From Stramenopiles sp. TOSAG23-6 (lineage: Eukaryota; Sar): a stretch of 19,788 bases of DNA. This document shows, piece by piece, positions 10,001-16,986 of the stretch (positions are counted from its first letter, which is position 1; every line of letters begins with the position of its first letter). The translations under genes were made by a program, and so were the position numbers. Under the pieces are notes generated by a model, which was given only the letters and a program-made list of their open reading frames with translations, ran no database searches and was not told where the DNA came from. The stretch spans positions 1 to 19,788 of the forward strand of contig LT636046.1 in the NCBI GenBank assembly GCA_900128565.1, read 5' to 3'.

Positions 10001-13000
10001 GTTGCGCACCATACTCTTCCAATTGGGGCATGTTCAAATCGTCAATGAAAAACAACATGCTTTTACCAAACGGAGGACCAAGGAGTGTTTTCCTTTTTTT
10101 TTCTAATTTTGATTCAAATAATGAAACTAAATTTTTAGGTGTAGTTTGCGCAGAGTAATTTGCTGTGGCTGACGTGAACTTCCCAGTGGCAACTAAATCA
10201 TTGAACAATGATTGAATCACCATTGATTTACCAACCCCTGTTAATCCCATGATTAAAGCATGATTTTCGTTACACACTAGCGTATTTAGCAACCATCTAT
10301 ACCGTGTAGTATCTGTAGTAGGTACTACGATATCAAAGTATGGCGTGGCAATATCAAATACATACTCTTTTGTTTGTTCCTTCCACGATAACCATTGCAT
10401 TGCATGTGAGCCATTTGCACTGACTAAATTTGGGGAAAAGTCATATCCATTGTCTACACAACTCGATGATCCACTTGAAAATAATTTGTCGATTAATTCT
10501 GTTTTAGCAAATTCATTAAATTTTGGCCTGGTTTTATCATCAGTATTACCACCAATACTCCAATATATAGCAAATACGAAAATATGGAGAAGGGCATTTT
10601 CAACTTCTGCTGAACCTGGGACCATTTCGCTCAATTTTTGTTGGTTATCTTTCAATACAGATGTTGTAATATTCAGCAAAGATTGTATCATGTTCATTCT
10701 TGAACCAAATATTCCCATTTTACAAAATTCATACATAAAATCTAACATTTTATCTGCATATTTGTTCATCAAATCACACAAGAAATCAATGTGTGTCTCA
10801 AATGGTTCATTTGGATCAACTTCAGATTCTAAAGACAAACCTGTTTTTTGCTCATGATCATTTTCATTCATTTCATTACTCTTCATAGATTTTTTTGGTC
10901 TATTTCCAAGCGGGCCTTTCATTTTCCATCGAGATATTAATGACATATGACCAATATGCTGTTGTTCCATAAACACCATACCACATCGACTCACTGTGGC
11001 TGGCGAAGCAACTTTTAAATCTTCCACTTCAAACATCATATGTAATGATGGTGCAAGTTTAATTCGCTCTGAATTCGCCAAACATAGTGTTTTATTATCA
11101 TCTAATACTGTGTTCATATTTTCTATCCAAAGCGTGTCTACAGGTCCATCAAATACAGCCCATTTTCTATGCCCGTCACTGACATCACGACAAGCTTGGC
11201 GTACCATTTTTGGTACTAGACCATCAGACCACTCTCCAGTCAATTCATTGAATTGACCATACAACTCGCCTGCAGTAATACTCTTTGGATTTAAAGTATA
11301 CAAATCAACTTGTTTATACATATCATCTACAATGCCAGCATCAAAGAGTTCACCAAGTCCTTTGGCAAGCATATGTATTGCAGCCGTTTTGCCGGAACCA
11401 GTTTGACCAACAACCATCATTCCATGCCTTACAGTTTGCGTTTCGTGTATCTGAATTACTTTTGCAATGAAAGATGGTAGAGGTACAAAATTTGCCAATT
11501 TACTCTGGCTTTCAATAGCACGTTGAAGACTACCATAGTCAACATATGGTACATCAATGCCTGGAAATAAATCCTTAATTATTCCATTAAATAAGGGTAC
11601 ATCGCGTTCAAGAAATTTTGGTAAGTTAGAATCTCTCATTGCCCGAATAAGTAATAAATTTTCATCAGTATCTGGTTCTTTTCTCTTGAGTTTACCTGCT
11701 GCTACAAGTACAGACTTTACAGCACGCATACCAAAATCATAATGATCTTGTTTACTAAGTTGTTCACTACTTAACTTGTAGAGCTGTGCCATTTTATTAC
11801 TTAATCTGAACGCATCGCCAAAACCTTGCGCAAAGAGCATAATTTCTGCTATCATGCGATAATCTGGAACCATACATGCTACAGGTCTAAATAATGCATT
11901 TAGATTATCAGGCAATTCCGTCCGACCGGCATAACCTGGATTCATAGTAATGAATACACCAAAATTACTAGCCCTTTTAACCATTTTACCTTCGAATTCA
12001 AACACAGGTTTTTCTGCTAAGATTGCATGCTGTATAGTAATTATTTGTTGAGCAATGACACTTAAAACTTCGATATTAATACGATTAAATTCATCAAAAC
12101 ATGACCACGCCCCTGACTGAACAAGTCCGGAGAAGAAACGCCCCATTATACGGAAATCCAATTGATCGGAGCAATTAAACACAACACATTGTATGGCTAA
12201 TGCTTTTGCTAAATCCTTTACTGTTTCTGTTTTACCAGTTCCTGCAGGACCAGCCGGAGCCCCACCAAAGCTCAAATGAACAGCTCCGGTGAGAGTCATA
12301 TAAATAATATCAGTCAAAGGTGTAATCACCAATCTCATACCATTACCTAAATATTCATAAGCATAAACAAACCTTGTATTCGTCTGTCTTATAACACAAT
12401 TATCAATTTCAGAGTCCCAATACATCCGCAGCTGTTTTGTCCACTCAAAATCAGTTACACTACATATATCCTTCTTGACCATATTTTTAAGGACTTCACG
12501 CGCATGTACATCCATGACTGTTAATGCACCCATCATTATACGTTGATTTTTGTTCAAATTGCCTCGCACCATGGTCACCATAAAATTAATTTGTCGAACA
12601 GTATATTCTAAAAACTTTGAAACAGCTTTCTGATCCACACCAGCCTCAACATCTTTAATAGCTTTGAAACAATTTCTTGCCCAGAATATTTGGTCAACGA
12701 CAAGAACAATCTGTGCTGGATACGCCTTTAGCCATGTATCACGCTCAATTGCTTCTTCATATGATGGATACTTTGCTATTGCATCTTTAGCAATATCATA
12801 TAAAGTTTTTCTCATCATTTTTTCAATATCTAGCAACCAAAATTCTACTGCACCTTCAGCCATTACAACATCTGAAAATGTCACTACTTCTCCAGCGCCA
12901 TCCGATACCATGGCATGCATCTCTGTTCCATTTTGAAAATCTAATCGAGCCATAGCATCGAAACACTTACACAAATGAGGCTGAACTGCTTTTGGATCTC

Positions 13001-16000
13001 TTGTTTGCGATAATATTTCTAATAATTCATCATTAGATAAGAAGTAAAATCGTGGAAATGCCGAACGTTTTGTCTCTAAATATGCTTCCAAAGACTTTTG
13101 GATATCTTCCAGAGAGGCATTACAACGTCGTAATAATTGCAATGTCCGCGGTCCCTCTGCTATACCATCAATTACCTTGGGATACTTTTCTGTACGTCTC
13201 ATTAATCCTTGAAATTCTTTGTCAGTTTGAAAGAATTTTTTACTCTCTGCGGGAAGTTGCTTTTGTATATCTTCAGCTGAAAATATAGTTTCCAGATACA
13301 TCCATTGTTTCTGACACATTACCCATTCATCTAATGTATCACTTAATAAATTCAACTTCTTATACCATGTTTCAATCTGCATTTTGACTGCCGCAATATA
13401 CCTTGATCCAAGCATAGTTTGTAACGTAACTTGATTGTCTTCAAGGAGCTGAAATACTTCCTCTAACGAGCCCAAGATAAAGACATTGTTTTGATCGCGA
13501 TAGTTAATCAGAGTGAATAATGTTTCTGCCCAGGTCTGTACGATAACTTGAAGTGCATCTTCTAATTGTGCTTCTCCACTAGCTCGACCACTTTCTCTCT
13601 CAATTACTTCCAGTTGTTCTGGTGCAAATATACCACATTTTTGTAAATCAGTCAAAGTAAATGATTCCATCATACCTTGGTATTCGATAGCTTTAAATAT
13701 CTCTTGCCAATGTCGGTCTAACATTCGTGGGTTGCCTAAAAGCAAAATAACAGGCATAAGTTGTTGAAAATCTTCCAATTGTTTCTTCAGTTTTGAACTA
13801 ACTAAATTTCCTAGCTGTTTTTCGAATGAATAAGATTCTTTGAATATTCGTGTTACCTTTTGGTCTAGTTCATCTACGTTTACATCAGTTGTGAAAGTGT
13901 CATTCATTGCATGGACAAATAAGCCATGCCATTTCTCCCTCAAATCCCAAAGATTACGTCGTTGTTTGTAGTTGTTTACTATAGTATCAATACTACTAAA
14001 ATCAAATTCAGTAACATCTTCCTGATCTTCATCTTCAGTATCACCCCCATCATCATTATTTGGCACTAAATCTCCATTTGTTTGACTTGTCATTAATCGT
14101 GAGTAATGTTTTAAATTAGAAGATTCATCTTGAATAGAAGTTATTGCTCGACTTATTATATCTAATTCTTTTGAAACGACTTCAAACTCACCATTGGGAT
14201 CTTCAACACATCCTCCAAGTAATCTTTTATTTAATATTTCAGACTTTTGGACAATACGAGAAATCTGTCCCTCTAATGCAAGTTTCATTGGAGACATTTG
14301 ATCATTTGTGAACTTTTCTGAATCAGATGTAACATCAGTGTATTGTCCTTCTACTTTACGAAGTTCATCCAATACAACGCTTGCATCCGCATCGATTTTG
14401 ACTTGATGATGAGCTAAGATTTGATATGTTTTTTCCAGGCTTGCAGTGGTTTTCATCAATAAATTTGCTTCTACATGACTTGAGGCACATTTCTCGATAT
14501 AGTTTGCAAAATCTTTTAATGTCTGTGGCTCCATTTGTAAAGTACCAACACATGAACTAAATCTTTTTAGAGTTTCACTACACTGATCTCTGGCAATTTC
14601 TTGTAACACATCAGTGAGTTTTAACATAACATCTTCTAACGCAGGAGCAAGATTCTTTTTTAGTTCGCGACTTTCGATATATAAAATCCCACAAACGTGT
14701 TGAGGTTTCATTTTTTCAAGTTCCAAATTCCAGGTGGACACCATACTAAGAAATTCCGTTATACTTTGTAAAGCCAATGGATTTTGCTTAGCAGCATCTG
14801 CATCGGGAAAAATGATGCCTACCGATTTTGCGAGAAAGACGGGTTTTATAACATCAAACGTAGATGTATAATTTTGAGCATTTTTGAAATCATACTCTAC
14901 CTTTTTCACGATTTCTTCGACTGCTTTACGAAATCTGGGATTTTGTCGAAGTAAACTTTGTAGATCAACGGCTGATCCTGTCATACATTCTTGTGCATGC
15001 GACTTAAAAGGATTAGAAAAGACGACACGTGGAACGGAATTTACCATGGATACCATTTCAGTAATTGTTTTTTTAACCATTGTACTTAATTCTTCTTTAG
15101 TGGGTGTAAATATTGGAAATGCACCAAAGTTGTCAGTAACACCAGAGTAAGGCTTAACTTCATTAGGTTCATCACCATTTTCATCATCATTTTCATCATT
15201 ATTTTCATCACCATTTTCATCATTATTTTCATCATTATTTTCATCATTATTTTCATCATTATTTTCGTTTGCATCAGTTCCACCTTCATTATTTTCTTTA
15301 CTACTTTGCATCTGTGCCTGTATCGATAAATATTCTTCTTCAGTGTACATTTGAAAATTTGAGCTTATTTCAAAAATACCGGATCTGCGATTTTTATCAT
15401 TTAAATGTTTTAAAAACCGCTCTACAGTCACAATACTCTGCACTAGCAACTTTTGTATACAAATGTAATCGATTAAACGTATATAGCGACCAAGAATACT
15501 TAGTTCATGTCTAGCTCGTTTTTGTGCAGTAACACGCGCTTCAGCGTTTTCACGGATTTGTGTCATAGACATAAGTTTTATAGCTCGATCATCTAAATTC
15601 GTCAATTGTTCATTCTTTTCAAAAGATTTATGCGTTTTTTGTGCTTTAACACAGACACCTCGTAGTATTGCATATGCAATCTCTGTGATACTTTCAAACT
15701 GTTTTACAGAACTAGCACGAACGTCTTCTTGTAGCTCGGCAAAACTGTTGGAGTGTAAAGCTTTAACTTTTGCTTCACCAATTAAATTCAAGTCTTCAAT
15801 GCCCACCAAAGCTTTATTAATGTCAAGTAGAGGAACACAGAAAGTTTCGTTGGCTAAAAAGAGTTTATCTTCCAGCTTCTTACGTTTAGCGCAGTATATA
15901 TTATATCGAACATTTTCACACCATCGGCGGAAAGTTTTAGCAGCAAAATAAAGTCGGAAAAATTTAATGGATGAAATCACATTAAAAATTGTTGAGTGGC

Positions 16001-16622
16001 GCATAAACTCAGCTAATGGAACAAATTCTGATGGCTCACCATGTTGTACATGTACAACACCTTCTTCCGACATTGTATAATGATCTAACGTATTTATATT
16101 CTTCGCTTCTACTACAGTTAAGTCATACGGTCGAAATTTATGTCCAACGTCAGTTCGATTTAAATGAAGAAACTTTGTTGGATGAGTGTTAGAACAGTTT
16201 TGAGCAAAAAATGCAATACTGTCAATTCCGCTCATACCCGGAACGATCACTCTTTGGTTTAAAAACTTTGCGTCTTCATCCTTTTTAGCTTCATCTTCAT
16301 TCTCTGGTAATATGGATAGTGTTGTGTGGGGAGTTTTTCCTGTAACACGCGGTGACCTGTCAGCATCATTATTACTCTCAAACTTTACGGCCAGAGGGTC
16401 TGCTTTCACAGCTGCAGCCGAAGCATAACCAGAGGTAAGTATCTTTGAATTATTCTTTCTAACAGGTAGAGAAAAATTACCGTTAGTCGTAGATGAATTA
16501 TCGAATGAAAAAAGTGAACTTTTAGACGATGAAAAACCATTTACTCTTGTTTTTTTCCTGCCATTTAGTTTACTTTTATTTCTCACATGTTTATCTTTTG
16601 AATACTGTCTATTTGAAGACAT
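4092..16622 (-). CDS. Axonemal inner-arm dynein heavy chain (single-headed type)
   Basis: This motor subunit is 4,176 residues from the ATG at 16620-16622, in one exon of 12.5 kb. A TTG three codons upstream is not a credible start. The N-terminal 120 residues are basic and low-complexity, followed by tail and linker regions. Walker A loops are clear: AAA1 G-P-A-G-T-G-K-T at 1458, AAA2 G-Q-T-G-S-G-K-T at 1739, AAA3 G-L-T-G-V-G-K-S at 2126, and AAA4 G-V-G-G-S-G-R-K at about 2479 (Arg before Lys, as often in AAA4). AAA1 also shows C-F-D-E-F-N-R-I and I-T-M-N-P-G-Y-A-G-R-T-E-L-P-D-N. The stalk coiled coils flank a microtubule-binding region at about 2745-3025. The end, G-T-L-S-T-T-G-H-S-T-N-F-V...W-V-R-R-G-V-A-L-L-C, is typical of the inner-arm DNAH1/3/6/7/12 group; the exact paralogue is not resolved. 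Oddities are an (ENND)-type acidic repeat at 454-485, an EF-hand-like loop at 3469-3480, and a G/S-rich stretch at 3876-3884. Confidence 0.97.
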   Translation of the reverse strand: MSSNRQYSKDKHVRNKSKLNGRKKTRVNGFSSSKSSLFSFDNSSTTNGNFSLPVRKNNSKILTSGYASAAAVKADPLAVKFESNNDADRSPRVTGKTPHTTLSILPENEDEAKKDEDAKFLNQRVIVPGMSGIDSIAFFAQNCSNTHPTKFLHLNRTDVGHKFRPYDLTVVEAKNINTLDHYTMSEEGVVHVQHGEPSEFVPLAEFMRHSTIFNVISSIKFFRLYFAAKTFRRWCENVRYNIYCAKRKKLEDKLFLANETFCVPLLDINKALVGIEDLNLIGEAKVKALHSNSFAELQEDVRASSVKQFESITEIAYAILRGVCVKAQKTHKSFEKNEQLTNLDDRAIKLMSMTQIRENAEARVTAQKRARHELSILGRYIRLIDYICIQKLLVQSIVTVERFLKHLNDKNRRSGIFEISSNFQMYTEEEYLSIQAQMQSSKENNEGGTDANENNDENNDENNDENNDENGDENNDENDDENGDEPNEVKPYSGVTDNFGAFPIFTPTKEELSTMVKKTITEMVSMVNSVPRVVFSNPFKSHAQECMTGSAVDLQSLLRQNPRFRKAVEEIVKKVEYDFKNAQNYTSTFDVIKPVFLAKSVGIIFPDADAAKQNPLALQSITEFLSMVSTWNLELEKMKPQHVCGILYIESRELKKNLAPALEDVMLKLTDVLQEIARDQCSETLKRFSSCVGTLQMEPQTLKDFANYIEKCASSHVEANLLMKTTASLEKTYQILAHHQVKIDADASVVLDELRKVEGQYTDVTSDSEKFTNDQMSPMKLALEGQISRIVQKSEILNKRLLGGCVEDPNGEFEVVSKELDIISRAITSIQDESSNLKHYSRLMTSQTNGDLVPNNDDGGDTEDEDQEDVTEFDFSSIDTIVNNYKQRRNLWDLREKWHGLFVHAMNDTFTTDVNVDELDQKVTRIFKESYSFEKQLGNLVSSKLKKQLEDFQQLMPVILLLGNPRMLDRHWQEIFKAIEYQGMMESFTLTDLQKCGIFAPEQLEVIERESGRASGEAQLEDALQVIVQTWAETLFTLINYRDQNNVFILGSLEEVFQLLEDNQVTLQTMLGSRYIAAVKMQIETWYKKLNLLSDTLDEWVMCQKQWMYLETIFSAEDIQKQLPAESKKFFQTDKEFQGLMRRTEKYPKVIDGIAEGPRTLQLLRRCNASLEDIQKSLEAYLETKRSAFPRFYFLSNDELLEILSQTRDPKAVQPHLCKCFDAMARLDFQNGTEMHAMVSDGAGEVVTFSDVVMAEGAVEFWLLDIEKMMRKTLYDIAKDAIAKYPSYEEAIERDTWLKAYPAQIVLVVDQIFWARNCFKAIKDVEAGVDQKAVSKFLEYTVRQINFMVTMVRGNLNKNQRIMMGALTVMDVHAREVLKNMVKKDICSVTDFEWTKQLRMYWDSEIDNCVIRQTNTRFVYAYEYLGNGMRLVITPLTDIIYMTLTGAVHLSFGGAPAGPAGTGKTETVKDLAKALAIQCVVFNCSDQLDFRIMGRFFSGLVQSGAWSCFDEFNRINIEVLSVIAQQIITIQHAILAEKPVFEFEGKMVKRASNFGVFITMNPGYAGRTELPDNLNALFRPVACMVPDYRMIAEIMLFAQGFGDAFRLSNKMAQLYKLSSEQLSKQDHYDFGMRAVKSVLVAAGKLKRKEPDTDENLLLIRAMRDSNLPKFLERDVPLFNGIIKDLFPGIDVPYVDYGSLQRAIESQSKLANFVPLPSFIAKVIQIHETQTVRHGMMVVGQTGSGKTAAIHMLAKGLGELFDAGIVDDMYKQVDLYTLNPKSITAGELYGQFNELTGEWSDGLVPKMVRQACRDVSDGHRKWAVFDGPVDTLWIENMNTVLDDNKTLCLANSERIKLAPSLHMMFEVEDLKVASPATVSRCGMVFMEQQHIGHMSLISRWKMKGPLGNRPKKSMKSNEMNENDHEQKTGLSLESEVDPNEPFETHIDFLCDLMNKYADKMLDFMYEFCKMGIFGSRMNMIQSLLNITTSVLKDNQQKLSEMVPGSAEVENALLHIFVFAIYWSIGGNTDDKTRPKFNEFAKTELIDKLFSSGSSSCVDNGYDFSPNLVSANGSHAMQWLSWKEQTKEYVFDIATPYFDIVVPTTDTTRYRWLLNTLVCNENHALIMGLTGVGKSMVIQSLFNDLVATGKFTSATANYSAQTTPKNLVSLFESKLEKKRKTLLGPPFGKSMLFFIDDLNMPQLEEYGAQPPNELLRQVMDGSFCDIKKLFFKNVEGCTFASACAPPGGGRADVTARLTRRFNLIWMTDLSEASMVTIVNAILEGFLGIVSPSLVEFSSKISLASVEVYSSIKEALLPTPQKSHYTFNLRDLSKVFQGILMSSKEVFSTESGLLRLWCHEESRVFRDRLVDENDRGWFNKKIGEMLLKYADTEWEISAFSKLIFGDFETAGTGQDDERRVVPYVEVENNNDKLGNLFTEYLEEYNITFPTTMSLVFFEDAILHLARISRILRQPRGNALLVGVGGSGRKSLTRLATFVAQYKCISIEITRGYGFTEWREDIKTLLMTAGADNKQVVFLYSDTQVVMESCLEDVNNILNSGEVPNIFELDEIEMILTKVEKMCKDQDIEATTTDAKMAHFVNCVRENLHIVFCASPIGSSFRTRCRMFPSLVNCCTIDWFSAWPADALFSVANFFLQKKGNELNINNVVESLCRMAVKIHRSVETNTGKYLAEEGRYNYTTPTSYLELISLYTTKLGEASEKVTNAVSRYQLGLNKIEYAEGIVSELQKELKILQPKLAKAEKDTNELLVQLKKDQVVAAEKKAKCEIEEAAAAKEAAKVKTLKDGVQADLDEALPAYYEAIKSLDALDKKSLQEVKSFANPPMLVGVTLEAVCVLMGKKPEWSEGKKLLGQMDFLQQLKNYDKDNIKKKTIKKLNKYINREDFTAKDVSNTSKAAACLCMWVLAMHTYDRVAKQIGPKREALKKAEEELEVVMNELRAKQASLKDVMDKLKELQSMFESSLAKKAQLQKDSELTKARLGRAVELTGGLGGEKGRWGEKLKILEKDLKNLIGNMMISAGCIAYIGPFTLAFRKQMVSEWVNAAKDIGIPVDPNFDLIRILADPVEVRQWGIMGLPADNFSIMNGLFVTQGRRWPLMIDPQAQANIWVKRMFKNDLKVIKLSEANFLRTLENGIRYGSPVLLENVEEELDPGLEPVLLKQTFKKGGQILLRLGDSDIPYSPEFRFFITTKLANPHYMPEICIKVTIINFTVTPIGLEDQLLVDVVRNERPDLEEKKDELVLAISACKADLQNIEDKILKLLSESKGNILDDQILIDSLRSSKITSDKINKTLASAEKTQEEISLTRETYRNVATRGSVLYFVIASLATVDPMYQYSLQYFKALYNKRIRESEPSEILEERLSILIKDITWSMYVGVCQGLFEKDKLTYAFVMAVRIAQQLGEISDEEWKALLVGAPANQPAEEANPFPEKGPKWLTHKMWTEMVRLGATIPAFDANGDGQIDDDDSFARSLIGENETAEFWNKYVTEIENPHEIDLCSPWNEKFSRFQKIIILRTLRPEKLVFAMMEFVGVTLGKEFRTSPPFNLDIAYDSSDCKMPLIFILSRGADVMDVLLNLAKSKGKDGPDNLKIVSLGQGQGPIAESLMESGRDAGNWVCLQNCHLSVSWLPRLAELLEGYAASEDCHEDYRLWLTSSPTPDFPVPVLQNGVKITNEPPKGLRMNLRRVFLDMTEDEFEGCTKIKSWKKLLFATAFYNAICLERRKFGAIGWNIPYGWMNSDFKTAVMQLKRYLEEQEKIPYETLNVCVGVVTIGGRITDDWDKRANVNILSRYYCPDVMNDSYKFSDSGHYFSPPIGTLQDTRNYIENLPQMELPEAYGLHQNAAITFQHKETRGITKTLVIMEGGGSGGGGSNDSVQATVIGIADDVLNRLPEPFDIRNANADTVAVIEDGSMNSMGVFLLQEVSRFNDLILVVNKSLILLKKAIKGLVVMSGELEKMFQCFLFQKVPVSWEEAAYPSLKPLESWIKDFFERLKFTKLWLENGPPASFWLSGFYFPQGFMTAVLQTHSRKTKIAVDTLTFRTDVSNISYKDITPEMKNIGVYIHGLYMQGARFDITTMNMTESKKAELFFEMPAIQLIPTTFTEYERITIQAYRCPVYKTSVRAGTLSTTGHSTNFVVPLDIPSEVPQSHWVRRGVALLCMLDD
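6183..6218 (-). other. EF-hand-like calcium loop inside the dynein motor
   Basis: Residues 3469-3480 read D-A-N-G-D-G-Q-I-D-D-D-D. This fits the 12-position EF-hand loop pattern, with D at 1, N at 3, D at 5, G at 6, I at 8, D at 9 and D at 12. It lies between the stalk/AAA5 region and AAA6, directly after a W-L-T...I-P-A-F segment, where related dyneins have a shorter connection as I recall it. Only one loop is evident, and flanking EF helices are not obvious. Calcium binding is inferred, not shown. Confidence 0.6.
15168..15263 (-). repeat. 12-bp minisatellite coding an acidic E-N-N-D repeat
   Basis: Eight uninterrupted 12-bp units of TTCATCATTATT (plus strand) with few substitutions lie inside the dynein coding sequence. 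They are read on the minus strand as tandem N-D-E-N-type units at residues 454-485 of the tail. The unit length is a multiple of three, so expansion or contraction keeps the frame. Substitutions such as ATT to ACC give G in place of N. Confidence 0.95.
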
Positions 16623-16986
16623 TGTATACAAACAAATAACCTTGTTTTTGTATTATATTTTCAATGAGGGAATCGTTGTCTTTGTATTAGATCAGAAAAT
16701 CTCAGTTTGTCGTCAATGAAATGAACAACTTGTATAAGTATATATAAAAGGAGATCTTTACTCGAATTGTAGATATAGTAGTATATATGTAACCGTAGTC
16801 ACAAACACGAAATCCGTACAATTTTTCATAAACAAAATGACAACGGCATTGTAACTGCTTATATATAGCTTGTTTTCTGGAAACTTCTAAACTCAATTAA
16901 ATTAGGTTGAATTGACAAGTTCAATTACATAAATACAATTGAATCGAATAGTACGAAAGCTCAAAAGTCTGATCTTTAAGATCAAA
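16623..16986. promoter_or_regulatory. Divergent promoter region between dynein and F5/8C genes
   Basis: This is a 364-bp AT-rich region between two divergent start codons. On the plus strand TATATAAAAG at 16741-16750 is a good TATA-box match, about 240 nt before the F5/8C start, which would imply a long 5' leader or an upstream non-coding exon. Other TATATA stretches occur near 16785 and 16860. No convincing coding sequence is seen; a 64-codon minus-strand frame at 16702-16896 looks like chance. Shared control of the two genes is possible but not shown. Confidence 0.4.

Noticed and set aside
10345-10857. Plus-strand open frame of 170 codons
   Set aside because: It is antisense to the dynein AAA2-AAA3 region and has no independent support.
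15086-15289. Minus-strand frame of 67 codons with M-K-I-M repeats
   Set aside because: It is a frame-shifted reading of the dynein minisatellite.
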